Shown here one piece after another: positions 17,319-25,394 of a stretch of 64,000 nt of DNA. The notes below the pieces were generated by a model, which searched no databases, was not told where the DNA came from, and saw nothing but the letters and a program-made list of their open reading frames with translations. The DNA comes from Robiginitomaculum sp. (GTDB lineage: Bacteria > Pseudomonadota > Alphaproteobacteria > Caulobacterales > Maricaulaceae), in NCBI GenBank assembly GCA_021776525.1, contig JAJFFT010000005.1, forward strand, positions 1 through 64,000, given 5' to 3'. Each line of letters opens with the position of its first letter. The stretch's first letter is position 1. The translations under genes and the position numbers were made by a program.

Positions 17319-18395
17319 ATGCCAAAACGTGTAGTACTTTCCATTGATGCCATGGGCGGCGATGCGGCTCCGGCAATTGTCATAGACGGCGTACAAAGAC
17401 TGGCCAAAGCGCATGGCGATGGCACGGTCGGTGTAATGCTGCACGGCGATTCGGCGCAGATAGAGCCGTTATTGGCCAAAAACAAAGCTGCCGCACAGAT
17501 CAGCGAGCTGCGCCATACCGATACCTTCGTGGCCATGACCGACAAGCCCAGCCAGGCCATTCGCAAGGCCCGCGGCTCCAGCATGTGGAACGCCGTTGAA
17601 GCGGTTAAAACCGGGGAGGCCCATGCCTGTGTCTCGGCGGGCAATACCGGCGCGCTGATGGTGCTGTCTAAGGTATTGTTACATATGGCGCCCAACGCGC
17701 ATCGCCCGGTGATCGCAGCCAGCTGGCCAACCGTCAAAGGCACGTCGGTGGTGCTGGACGTGGGGGCCAATGTTGAATGTGCTGCATCACAACTGGTTGA
17801 ATTTGCCATTATGGGCGAGGCCTTTCATAACGCACTGCATGGCAGTGCATCGCCCAGCGTCGGCCTGCTCAACATTGGTACCGAGGATCTGAAGGGTAAT
17901 GGCGTTGTTCGCGAGGCCGATGCCTTGATCCGCCAGATCAATCTTGATTTGAATTATCTGGGCTTTATTGAAGGCGACGGCATATCGCTGGGCGCCGCCG
18001 ATGTGGTGGTTACGGACGGGTTTACCGGCAATGTTGCACTGAAAACCGCAGAAGGTACCGCCAAGCTGGCCGCTGAGTTTTTGAAACTGAGCCTGAAACG
18101 ATCGCCGCTTACCATGTTGGGGGCATTGTTATCACGCAGCGCCTTCGCCGAGCTGAAATCACGCATGGACCCGCGCAAGTTTAATGGCGGTGTTTTCTTG
18201 GGGTTGGGCGGCGTTGTTGTTAAAAGTCACGGTGGAACAGACGGTTACGGGTTTTTCAACGCCCTAGGGGTGGCGTTGAACATGGCGCGTTCTGATTATG
18301 CGGCGCGCATTGCCGTCAACCTTGAAAAGCTGGCCACAGGCATAACAAAAGCTAATGAGGCCGATACGCCCAGTCAGGAAAGTACCACGTCATGA
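17319..18395 (+). CDS. plsX: Phosphate acyltransferase PlsX
   Basis: A 358-residue enzyme that makes acyl-phosphate from acyl-ACP for phospholipid synthesis at the membrane. The family start [10 protein letters not shown] is near residue 6; [12 protein letters not shown] and the NTGA motif lie near 118. [12 protein letters not shown] near 234 and the GGVVVKSHG ending near 305 are intact. The frame is open to ATG 17256, which would add 21 residues not usual in the family; MPKRVVLS at 17319 gives normal length, but the ribosome site is not decisive. Its stop overlaps the fabH start by four bases (ATGA), so plsX and fabH are translationally coupled. Confidence 0.93.
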   Translation: MPKRVVLSIDAMGGDAAPAIVIDGVQRLAKAHGDGTVGVMLHGDSAQIEPLLAKNKAAAQISELRHTDTFVAMTDKPSQAIRKARGSSMWNAVEAVKTGEAHACVSAGNTGALMVLSKVLLHMAPNAHRPVIAASWPTVKGTSVVLDVGANVECAASQLVEFAIMGEAFHNALHGSASPSVGLLNIGTEDLKGNGVVREADALIRQINLDLNYLGFIEGDGISLGAADVVVTDGFTGNVALKTAEGTAKLAAEFLKLSLKRSPLTMLGALLSRSAFAELKSRMDPRKFNGGVFLGLGGVVVKSHGGTDGYGFFNALGVALNMARSDYAARIAVNLEKLATGITKANEADTPSQESTTS

Positions 18396-19369
18396 GCCGC
18401 TTTCGTTCCGTTATTGCCGGGATTGGGTCTTACCTGCCCGAAAACGTTATGACCAATGATGATCTGGCCAAAAAAGTCGATACATCGGACGAATGGATCA
18501 GGCAACGCACTGGTATCAAGCGCCGCCATATCGCCGCCAAGGGCGAAAATACATCTGATCTGGGGACCGAAGCGGCCAAACGCGCCCTTGCCGCCGCAGG
18601 CCTGGAGGCTGGCGATATGGATTTGCTCATCGTGGCCACGGCAACGCCTGATCTGACCTTTCCGGCCACTGCAACAATGATTCAGGCCAATATCGGCATG
18701 GTCCGCGGCTTTGCCTTTGATCTGAATGCCGTCTGTTCGGGTTTTTTATATGCCTTGGCCACGGCCGACAGCTTTATTGCACGTGGTCAGGCCCGCAATG
18801 CGCTGGTCATCGGGGCCGAGACGTTTTCCCGTATTCTGGATTGGGAAGATCGCACCACCTGTGTGCTGTTTGGCGATGGCGCCGGCGCCGTGGTGCTGAG
18901 CGGTGAGCCGGGCGCGCCGGGCATGGGTGAGCGAGGGATTATCCATACCCATTTGCGCTCTGATGGGCGCTTTGAAGACCTTCTTTATGTTGATGGGGGG
19001 CCATCAAGAACCCAGACCGTTGGTCATCTTCGGATGAGTGGCAATCAGGTGTTTCGCCACGCCATTACTAATATTTCGGCGGCCATTGCCAAAGTTCTGG
19101 ACGATGCCGGCCTGACCGTCAGCGACGTAGACTGGTTTGTCCCTCATCAGGCCAACCAGCGTATTTTAGAAGGCATATCGCGCCGTCTGGGTTTGCCAGA
19201 AGAGCGCGTGGTCTCAACAGTTGCGGAACAGGGCAATACATCTGCGGCCTCGATCCCGCTGGCATTGGATACGGCATCAAAGGATGGCCGCATTAAAAAA
19301 GGCGATCTGGTGCTGATGGAGGCTTTGGGTGGTGGTTTCACCTGGGGCGCCGCACTGGTCAGAATGTAG
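18392..19369 (+). CDS. fabH: Beta-ketoacyl-ACP synthase III
   Basis: A 325-residue condensing enzyme that starts fatty acid synthesis from acetyl-CoA and malonyl-ACP. The catalytic triad is complete: Cys in LNAVCSGF (about 113), His in VPHQANQRI (about 252) and Asn in EQGNTSAAS (about 282). The C-terminal [13 protein letters not shown] is typical. It is coupled to plsX by an ATGA overlap and followed after 94 bases by ihfA. Confidence 0.96.
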   Translation: MSRFRSVIAGIGSYLPENVMTNDDLAKKVDTSDEWIRQRTGIKRRHIAAKGENTSDLGTEAAKRALAAAGLEAGDMDLLIVATATPDLTFPATATMIQANIGMVRGFAFDLNAVCSGFLYALATADSFIARGQARNALVIGAETFSRILDWEDRTTCVLFGDGAGAVVLSGEPGAPGMGERGIIHTHLRSDGRFEDLLYVDGGPSRTQTVGHLRMSGNQVFRHAITNISAAIAKVLDDAGLTVSDVDWFVPHQANQRILEGISRRLGLPEERVVSTVAEQGNTSAASIPLALDTASKDGRIKKGDLVLMEALGGGFTWGAALVRM

Positions 19370-19411
19370 ATTAATCACAGACTTTATAGTTAATTCTTCT
19401 AAGATACTGTA

Positions 19412-19440
19412 TTGACGGCGTTTCCTTTGGCTCTTAGCCT
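19412..19440 (+). promoter_or_regulatory. Possible ihfA promoter
   Basis: TTGACG at 19412-19417 lies 17 bases upstream of TAGCCT at 19435-19440. The -35 is good and the -10 is weak. It would allow ihfA-merR to be transcribed apart from plsX-fabH. Confidence 0.4.
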
Positions 19441-19463
19441 AAGGATAAGGGAGAGCAGAACCA

Positions 19464-19781
19464 ATGCCAAAACAAAGAAATGATAAAACGCTGACCCGGG
19501 TTGATCTGGCCAGCGCGGTTGTCCGCGAAGTTGGTTTGTCACGACAGGATTCAGCGGAATTTGTTGATACGATTTTGAACAAGGTTGCCGACGCGCTGGT
19601 GCGCGGCGAAAGCGTCAAACTATCTTCATTCGGGGCTTTTCATGTGCGCGATAAAAATCAGCGCATGGGTCGTAACCCCAAGACCGGCGAAGAGGTACCT
19701 ATCTCTGCACGTCGGGTGGTGGTGTTTAAGGCATCGCAGGTCCTTAAAGACCGTGTGGATGCCCACAACAGCACACAATAG
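19464..19781 (+). CDS. ihfA: Integration host factor alpha subunit
   Basis: A 105-residue HU/IHF-family DNA-bending protein. It has the alpha-subunit start [18 protein letters not shown] and the DNA-arm motif [20 protein letters not shown], with Pro at the intercalation site. AGGGAGAG precedes the ATG. It is followed by merR, the conserved order in alphaproteobacteria. Confidence 0.95.
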   Translation: MPKQRNDKTLTRVDLASAVVREVGLSRQDSAEFVDTILNKVADALVRGESVKLSSFGAFHVRDKNQRMGRNPKTGEEVPISARRVVVFKASQVLKDRVDAHNSTQ

Positions 19782-19807
19782 AGGCTGTTAAAACGCAGGA
19801 GCCTACG

Positions 19808-20323
19808 CTGGTACATAAAAGCCCCAATGCCTATCGCACGATAAGTGAAGCCGCGCAGGAAGTTGGCGTACCGGCGCATGTGCTGAGGTTTTGGGAAAGC
19901 CGTTTCTCACAAATCAGCCCTATGAAAAAGGGTGGCGGGCGGCGTTATTACCGACCGGACGATATTGCTTTGTTATCCGGCATCCGGGCTTTGCTTTATG
20001 ATGACGGCTTGTCCATCAAAAAGGCTCAGGTTTATATCAAAAAGACTGGGCTGGCGGCCATTATGGCCCGTGCTCTCAAACCAGAGGCACAGGCGGCTGC
20101 GCCTATTGAAGACGCGGCGGAAACCATCGACGTTGAAGCCCCGGCCGAAACGGTCGCCGCTGAGGCGGCGCAAAACGTGGATGATGGGGCATGCGAGCCA
20201 GTGAACGCCCCTGATGATCAGGATAATGAAACCAAAGCAGAGACCCGAGAGCGCCTGACCAGTGCGTTGGACCGGCTGCTCAAAGCCCGCGCATCTCTCG
20301 ATGAAACGTTGGAAAAGCATTAG
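19808..20323 (+). CDS. MerR-family regulator with probable CTG start
   Basis: A 171-residue regulator with a winged HTH of the MerR type: [20 protein letters not shown], then [16 protein letters not shown] and [13 protein letters not shown]. An Ala/Glu-rich linker and a C-terminal helix that may dimerise complete it. Starting at the first usual start codon (GTG 19880) would cut off the first DNA-binding helix. In frame upstream there is no ATG, GTG or TTG, but CTG 19808 sits six bases after AGGAG (19797-19801) and gives the full domain beginning with [13 protein letters not shown] therefore call a CTG start. The family sits after ihfA in many alphaproteobacteria; its target is unknown. Confidence 0.82.
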   Translation: MVHKSPNAYRTISEAAQEVGVPAHVLRFWESRFSQISPMKKGGGRRYYRPDDIALLSGIRALLYDDGLSIKKAQVYIKKTGLAAIMARALKPEAQAAAPIEDAAETIDVEAPAETVAAEAAQNVDDGACEPVNAPDDQDNETKAETRERLTSALDRLLKARASLDETLEKH

Positions 20324-20393
20324 ACGGCATTGCCTCGCGCAATAACCGCTCTTATAAAGCGGCCTTCGCGGAATTTCTATTCTGCGGGAATGT

Positions 20394-20471
20394 CGGAGCG
20401 TGGCGCAGCTCGGTTAGCGCACCGGTCTGGGGGACCGGGGGTCGTAGGTTCAAATCCTATCGCTCCGACCA
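20394..20471 (+). tRNA. tRNA-Pro (anticodon GGG)
   Basis: A full cloverleaf: acceptor CGGAGCG pairs with CGCTCCG, the anticodon loop CTGGGGG gives anticodon GGG, the T-loop is TTCAAAT, and CCA is encoded. It is the attachment site for the island that follows. Confidence 0.95.
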
Positions 20472-20499
20472 TTTTCCCTCATGTTTATATTGCACTGCA
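20425..20499 (+). repeat. Left direct repeat (att-like) in tRNA-Pro
   Basis: 75 bases from the anticodon arm of tRNA-Pro to 28 bases past its end. Repeated at 24649-24723 in the same orientation with two mismatches. Confidence 0.85.
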
Positions 20500-20586
20500 A
20501 TTTACATGGTACGTTTGTGTTGCGGAATATCAACTTCATACTCGAAATGCCGTGGATTTTATACTTTTGAGCCTAAGTCGTTCTTA

Positions 20587-20793
20587 ATGCGCGTGGATTC
20601 ACGGGCGATTATTGGCCTCGCCAAGTTGCGTTTTTTGTCAGCCCTCGTGGCTTTGTAACGGTAGCGGGTGTAAAGGTTCGCTCAGGCCTTTGGCGGCGTG
20701 GCCGTTGTGCTCGATATTCCTGAAGGTATGTGGAGCCAGCTTACCATGGGCCTTGGTGGCTATGTAGTCGGCCGCACGCTGGAAAAACAGGGT
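20587..20793 (+). pseudogene. Possible phage holin remnant
   Basis: The 321 bases between tRNA-Pro and the XRE gene hold no intact gene. A short reading from 20587 (MRVDSRAIIGLAKLRFLSAL) ends after 23 codons. A second frame from 20674 reads RFAQAFGG, VVLDIPEGMW and LGGYVVGRTLEKQ, which resembles the end of phage 3TM-type holins, but it has no proper start and runs into the antisense of the XRE gene. I read this as decayed phage DNA, with low certainty. Confidence 0.35.
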
Positions 20794-21197
20794 CAAGCAT
20801 CAATATCGGTGGGAAGAAATGATCCAAGAGTCGATATTAGGTCAATCATTAACCTGCGCTTCTCACCGGTTGTCTCATCAAGTGATTTAAGGACGGCGAG
20901 GGCATCGTTGGCTTTTAAATTTCTGAGTTCAGCTAAAGGTTCCAAAGGGTCATTCTTTCCCCCGTCTTCAGACGGGGGAAAGAAGAAATGTAAAGGCTGG
21001 TCAAGTTGCTCAGCAATATTCCAAAGGCTGCTTCCAGAAACCCTGTTTGCTCCGCGCTCATATTTCTGAACTTGCTGAAAGCTGACGCCAAGCGCTTCCC
21101 CTAATTGGGTTTGAGACATGCCCACAAGAGTGCGAGCCACTCTTATTCTTTTCCCAATCTCTTGGTCCAGGTCTCGTAGTTTCTGACTTCTCGCCAT
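20793..21197 (-). CDS. XRE-family transcriptional regulator
   Basis: A 134-residue protein with an N-terminal helix-turn-helix: GKRIRVARTLVGMSQTQLGE and then VSFQQVQKYERGANRV, about residues 14-55. A C-terminal half follows that includes a short PPSEDGGKNDP linker and a Leu-rich helix. This type is common in alphaproteobacteria. It is last in the leftward island operon, so it probably autoregulates it. I chose ATG 21197 (ACGAGAG upstream, 16 bases after the previous stop) over 21236, which would overlap the previous gene and has no ribosome site. Confidence 0.88.
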   Translation of the reverse strand: MARSQKLRDLDQEIGKRIRVARTLVGMSQTQLGEALGVSFQQVQKYERGANRVSGSSLWNIAEQLDQPLHFFFPPSEDGGKNDPLEPLAELRNLKANDALAVLKSLDETTGEKRRLMIDLISTLGSFLPTDIDA

Positions 21198-21213
21198 AAA
21201 ACTCTCGTTTTTG

Positions 21214-21651
21214 TCAGGTGTGTTCTTGGTCGCCATTATCGACTACGGGGTCATTAGTAGCTAATTCACCGGTAGCAACGTTCCGCATTACAATTTGGTA
21301 CCTGTGCGAATAAAGCTTATTGCAGGCATCGTTTAGGATTACTGCACGTCTTGATTGGTCTGAGAAAGCTACTGTAAAGTCACCGTCCTTCGGATAAATA
21401 GATATTCCTTCCCAAGTGATGCCATCCATCTCAAACTCGTGAAACACCCAACCCTCATCCATAGATGCAAAAATAAAATTTGTTTCGTTTCCTGCATGAA
21501 AATCACCAGACCCTTCGCCAGTGTATACCCGATGTGCTTTGACTAACTTTCCGTTCAGCACCTCTGCATAAGGGTAAACTCGAACAGCAATATGCCGAAT
21601 GTCAGTTCCCGTAAAACCAAGGTTTTTGAACGTGTTTATATTACCTGTCAT
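21214..21651 (-). CDS. Unknown island operon protein (145 aa)
   Basis: A 145-residue soluble protein with no signal or membrane helix and no motif I recognise. It looks beta-rich: HIAVRVYPYAEVLNG, VFHEFEMDGITWEGISIYP and YQIVMRNVATGEL suggest strands. Its start overlaps the stop of the TIR-like/TPR gene by four bases (ATGA), which means coupled translation and probably a shared function with it. The XRE regulator gene follows 16 bases later. Confidence 0.65.
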   Translation of the reverse strand: MTGNINTFKNLGFTGTDIRHIAVRVYPYAEVLNGKLVKAHRVYTGEGSGDFHAGNETNFIFASMDEGWVFHEFEMDGITWEGISIYPKDGDFTVAFSDQSRRAVILNDACNKLYSHRYQIVMRNVATGELATNDPVVDNGDQEHT

Positions 21652-23687
21652 AGCTTATTTCCTTTGCTGATGCTACTGATGATATTGTTTGAATCTTGCT
21701 GTTGCTTCCAGAAAGCAACAAATCCCGGATGCTTGTATGAAGATGCAATTAGCTCTTTTTGAAGCGCTATCGCAGCCTCTTTATATCCCAATTTCCACAA
21801 GCACCTGCTGAGTAGGTCTTTGGCGTTCCTGCGCTTTTTGCCTTTAGTACCCTCAAGGACTGTAGCTGCGGACCGCCACGATGCCATAGCCTCGCCATAT
21901 TGGCCCAACTGTTCTAGAGCCAGCCCCCTTAGGAAGTGAGCCTTGCCCTTTAATAGGGTATTTTCTCTGTTGGACCCGTTAGCTTTTGCCATTTCAATGT
22001 CAAGCAGTGCGGAAGATACCTCAGCAAGGGCGTGTTCTGGAGAATTTCCCTTTAATGCTGTGGTGGCCGACAGCAGCTTCATTGAAGCGGCCTCTCTATA
22101 ACGAATGTCATTTGCACCATTATCATCGTTGTTTGCTCGGAACCTTCTGGCCTCGTCGATAAGGAGTTTCGCAGTAATATAATTCCCGTTAAGGATTTTT
22201 ATTTCGGCTATTTTTTGGACTACAGAAACGTAAATTGCTCTGTATCTCAGGTTTCTAGGGTCGTTTTCATATACTTCTTTCATCATGTCAGAAGCATAGT
22301 AGAGGCGATCTAGTGCCTGTGTTGTATTCCCGTTATCGATTTCAATTTTTGACAACTTGAGCAACGAATTGGCTAGATATTTTTTTCTTAAAGAATTGGT
22401 TGGTTGTTCTTTAATAAGTTTTTCGAAAATCTCGATTTGCTGTTGATTTGAATGTTTTGCTTCAGAAAACTCCCCAAGTTCAAGGTATGCATCAGCCTCC
22501 CAGCCAAGAAATTGTGCTTTATCCTTATAAGTGGCAAACCCTGAGGTTATGGTTTTTATGTCCAAAATTTTGAGGGCATCTTGTATGTCGCTCAGAGCGG
22601 TTTTGGGATCTCCAGATTCGAGCTTTACAATCCCATAATTGACAAGGGCATAGGCGACTTCAACTTTATATTTTATGCTCGTTTTATCGCGAGCTGCCAA
22701 CTCTGCGCTATAGGCTTTATATGCTGAAAATGCCTTCTCTGCCTGTTTCAGATCCCCTTTACGATAAGCTGCATTTCCAAGCCAAAAAGCAGATTGAGAA
22801 TGTTCGAATATCACCTGGCTATCGCTTGGGTGGCGCTGAACAAGTTCATTTGTAAACGTGTTTGCCAGCTGAAATGAAGTGATGGCCTTGTCAGGATTCC
22901 CAACTTGATCATGGGCATTTCCGATGACATGCAGTAGTTTTGCTCGGCGAGATAGCTCACTATCTGTAAGTGAATTTGGGGGTGCTGATGAAAGCGCTAT
23001 GAGGGCGCTTTCACCCAACTTGGCGATGTGTTCTGAGCGCACGTTTTTTGGCAACTCTTTTGACATCTCAGAAAGGACGGCCTGAGCAAATAGGTTGGCA
23101 TTCTGGGCCTCAATTTTGTGTTCTTGAGCGGATTTGTTGAGCGAATAGCTTGCGCCTATAAATACAACAGCAAGCGATGCTGCGATGGCCGTGAACATGG
23201 TTTTTACTGCTGAGAAGGGAGGTGGAGTCTTTAGCCCAGTGGCTTGCAATATTCTTCTAGCGGCACGTATATAACTATCGTCTGTACCGGATAGGTCGCA
23301 AATATATGAAGGTGTAGGGGCCTTTTTAAGGCGGCCATTTTCTCCCATGGAGGTTAATAATGCAGCTGGTAAAGCATTTTTATTCGGCGCTTCATTCTGA
23401 CACGTAACCCGGATAGGAAGTATATTGGTTCTGGGGCTTTTTTTAAGGAAGCCTTCGATGTTGAGGCTTACTGCAATAGATTTGACACTTGAGTGTGAGC
23501 ACAAAACAACAAGATGGGTTATGTTTTCAGGTATAACCTGATTGCGTTCTTTAAAGTCTAAATCGGAGGACGCCAGTTGAACAAAATTTTTATCTGGAGC
23601 CATAGACACCATTTGCGCATACAGCCTGTGGGCTAGCCTCACATTCTCTGATGAAAATGTAATGAGTATTTTTGATTGCATGTTCAT
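21648..23687 (-). CDS. TIR-like domain, membrane helix and TPR protein
   Basis: A 679-residue protein in three parts. Residues 5-150 resemble a TIR/SEFIR-type domain: KILITFSSENVRLAHRLY, then THLVVLCSHSSVKS near 57-70, then NILPIRV near 88-94. One transmembrane helix lies at about 162-181. From about 240 to 645 there are tetratricopeptide-like helical repeats, for example ANTFTNELVQRHPSD and FLRGLALEQLGQYGEAMASW. This architecture is known in bacterial TIR-TPR membrane proteins. The usual WVNEEI segment holding the TIR catalytic Glu appears as AVSLNIEGF, so NADase activity is doubtful. The start overlaps the stop of the preceding gene (TAATG). The cytoplasmic TIR-like and periplasmic TPR placement is inferred. 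Confidence 0.75.
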   Translation of the reverse strand: MNMQSKILITFSSENVRLAHRLYAQMVSMAPDKNFVQLASSDLDFKERNQVIPENITHLVVLCSHSSVKSIAVSLNIEGFLKKSPRTNILPIRVTCQNEAPNKNALPAALLTSMGENGRLKKAPTPSYICDLSGTDDSYIRAARRILQATGLKTPPPFSAVKTMFTAIAASLAVVFIGASYSLNKSAQEHKIEAQNANLFAQAVLSEMSKELPKNVRSEHIAKLGESALIALSSAPPNSLTDSELSRRAKLLHVIGNAHDQVGNPDKAITSFQLANTFTNELVQRHPSDSQVIFEHSQSAFWLGNAAYRKGDLKQAEKAFSAYKAYSAELAARDKTSIKYKVEVAYALVNYGIVKLESGDPKTALSDIQDALKILDIKTITSGFATYKDKAQFLGWEADAYLELGEFSEAKHSNQQQIEIFEKLIKEQPTNSLRKKYLANSLLKLSKIEIDNGNTTQALDRLYYASDMMKEVYENDPRNLRYRAIYVSVVQKIAEIKILNGNYITAKLLIDEARRFRANNDDNGANDIRYREAASMKLLSATTALKGNSPEHALAEVSSALLDIEMAKANGSNRENTLLKGKAHFLRGLALEQLGQYGEAMASWRSAATVLEGTKGKKRRNAKDLLSRCLWKLGYKEAAIALQKELIASSYKHPGFVAFWKQQQDSNNIISSISKGNKL

Positions 23688-24112
23688 TACGAATTACTTC
23701 CATTCTTCTGAACGGGTATTTTTTCTGGAACAATATGGTGAAGCGAGCCGTTTTCAGCTCTGACTGAAACGAGCTGAAGCATTTTTCTGGCCAAATCAGC
23801 TCGTTCTTCAGAGTTTAGGGTATGGGCGGTATAGAGGATTTCTGCGTATGCAATATCGAAGTCAGCAAAATCCCCTGGATGCCTAATTTGAAAAGAGGAA
23901 AGCGGTAAGGACGGTATGTCAGAGATGGCCAACAGTTCGGCAAAGCTTGGCTCGCCTTTATTGAGCATATCCGTTAACCGCTTCTCACCGAAGTGGTTAA
24001 GAAGTTCACGTTCGGCTTTGACGCCGCGAAACAAGATCATGCTCGCTAAAGTTTTCGCAAAGTGGTGGTTCAACGAAAATTGAAATTCTGACCCATTTTC
24101 CCCGATAATCAT
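23687..24112 (-). CDS. Unknown first gene of the island operon (141 aa)
   Basis: A 141-residue soluble, helix-rich protein I do not recognise. It has no signal, membrane segment or catalytic motif I can see; the sequence includes FSLNHHFAKTLASMILFRG and a His/Pro-containing tail. Its stop overlaps the start of the TIR-like/TPR gene (TAATG), so the two are coupled. A GGGGGAG lies directly against the ATG with no spacer, which is unusual for a ribosome site. It heads the operon, so the operon promoter should lie in 24113-24241. Confidence 0.6.
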   Translation of the reverse strand: MIIGENGSEFQFSLNHHFAKTLASMILFRGVKAERELLNHFGEKRLTDMLNKGEPSFAELLAISDIPSLPLSSFQIRHPGDFADFDIAYAEILYTAHTLNSEERADLARKMLQLVSVRAENGSLHHIVPEKIPVQKNGSNS

Positions 24113-24241
24113 CTCCCCCGAGAGTGCCTATTGAGCTAATAACGTACATTTAGCCCAGTACTCTTTTTACAGGGTGTTTGAAAAAATACAACCATAAAGA
24201 GAATTTTATGGCCATCACGGTCAAAAGCTAACGGTGTAAGC

Positions 24242-24517
24242 CTAGAGGGATATTCCCCACAGTAAGAGGGCCAGTGGCAACAGGATAAAAGCACCATAAA
24301 CCAGCAGCATTGTCACAATGGCCGCGCGGTCTACGGCCGTCATTATGGCGCCGGCTTGTTCCAGTGTGTCGCCTGGGTGAATGATGACCGGAGCGGTTTT
24401 AGACGTGGTACAAATGACCACATCCACGCCCATGCGTTCAGCTTTGGCAATGGCGCGCAGGCTGACCGCTTTACGGTCTTTGTTCCGGCGTCTGTAAACC
24501 TCTATTCCGATTTCCAT
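24242..24517 (-). CDS. Small membrane protein in the island
   Basis: A 91-residue protein: a basic N-terminal half with IEVYRRRNKDRKAVSLRAIA, a middle stretch VDVVICTTSKTAPVIIHPGD, and one long hydrophobic segment near residues 66-90 (AIVTMLLVYGAFILLPLALL). It is probably an inner membrane protein with the N-terminus in the cytoplasm. It lies upstream of the four-gene operon on the same strand, 129 bases away. I cannot assign a function; its composition is closer to the chromosome than that of the operon genes. Confidence 0.5.
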   Translation of the reverse strand: MEIGIEVYRRRNKDRKAVSLRAIAKAERMGVDVVICTTSKTAPVIIHPGDTLEQAGAIMTAVDRAAIVTMLLVYGAFILLPLALLLWGISL

Positions 24518-24648
24518 AACGGTATCATATCATAACCCAAAGGGGCGGGGATAAGTCCGTAAAAAATTTCACACTTTGGCTCAAAATCGCGTGTTTTTGA
24601 AGCCGGAAAAGTATGAATTACATGTTGTTTTCATTGGTTAAACTACGT

Positions 24649-24723
24649 GTCTGGGGGACCGGGGGTCGTAGGTTCAAATCCTATCGCTCCGACCATTTTC
24701 CCCCATGTTTATATTACACTGCA
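24649..24723 (+). repeat. Right direct repeat (att-like), tRNA-Pro 3' fragment
   Basis: A copy of the last 47 bases of tRNA-Pro(GGG) and 28 following bases, matching 20425-20499 with two mismatches. It lacks the acceptor 5' half, D-arm and most of the 5' anticodon stem, so it is not a working tRNA. Confidence 0.88.
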
Positions 24724-24821
24724 TAAACGACTTAATGTATTTATAGCTTTCAGGCTTTACCCGCTTAGACGCCGTGGACCTGATCGGTTCAGCACAAGGC
24801 TTCTTGTGGGTTTGTGTTTTT

Positions 24822-24919
24822 CATCCTTCGAGACTCTCTGCGTTCGCACCTCAGGATGAGGCGGAGTTAATAATATAGACCTCATGCTGAGGTGGCGCGT
24901 AAGCGCCCTCGAAGTATGG
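24822..24919. repeat. Extragenic palindromic element
   Basis: A nested palindrome: CATCCTTCGAG near 24822 faces CTCGAAGTATGG (24908-24919), and the inner CCTCAGGATGAGG (24849-24861) faces CCTCATGCTGAGG (24880-24892). It looks like widespread alphaproteobacterial intergenic repeats. It belongs to the 671-base gene-free stretch 24724-25394. Confidence 0.7.
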
Positions 24920-24979
24920 AGAAACTATACCCCAACCCGCCCGGTGTGGGATAAGGTCGCACAACCCACATCCGCGGCG

Positions 24980-25062
24980 CCCTCCGGTTTAACCGGAGGG
25001 TCCATAGCGAATCGCTACGACAATGGCTTTGCTATATGGGTCCTCTGGTCAAGCCAGAGGAC
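24980..25062. repeat. Second extragenic palindromic element
   Basis: A perfect hairpin CCCTCCGGTT/AACCGGAGGG at 24980-25000 and another, GTCCTCTGG/CCAGAGGAC, at 25040-25062. They flank a weaker inverted repeat (CCATAGC and GCTATATGG). The rest of the gap to 25394 has only a short GACCCT/AGGGTC palindrome near 25128 and C-rich stretches; I see no gene in it. Confidence 0.65.
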
Positions 25063-25394
25063 GACGAAGAGAGGGGGCAGGCTGGATGAAACGCCAAAGG
25101 TCTTATCCCGGGGATAGACCCTCAAGGGTCAAATTGACCCTGTTTTACCCCTCGTGCTTTCCCTTGTTTCCCCATAAATGGTCCCTTATTGCCCCTAAAT
25201 TACCCCTTAAAATGCGGCTTATGACCCTTTTTGCCCCTGCCAGAAACGGGGATAAACCGTGCTTATCCGCGCCGCCGGTCAAGGCCTTAGACTGGTGCAA
25301 TTTCAAAGGCCGTTCGACAAGTTGGCCTTGCCTGCGCCGCTAGAATAATTGAGATTACGCACCTTCGTTGGCTATCACAAAGTGCAGTTCCGCC

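Larger units (their letters stand above)
20425..24723. mobile_element. 4.2-kb genomic island at tRNA-Pro
   Basis: The region is bounded by 75-base direct repeats of the tRNA-Pro 3' part, spaced 4224 bases apart, the usual mark of tyrosine-recombinase integration. Inside, DNA is more AT-rich than the flanks and carries a leftward four-gene operon (24112 to 20793), a small membrane protein gene and a possible phage holin remnant. I see no integrase gene, so the element is either decayed or depends on a helper. The intact tRNA is kept at the left end. Confidence 0.75.

Noticed and set aside
20330-20587. 85-codon open frame over tRNA-Pro
   Set aside because: It is the tRNA read as protein.
24822-25062. 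CRISPR-like array
   Set aside because: The repeats are different palindromes, not identical units with regular spacers.
24647-25343. Several open frames in the gap before ctaA
   Set aside because: They fall within the tRNA fragment and the extragenic palindromes, have no ribosome sites and resemble nothing.
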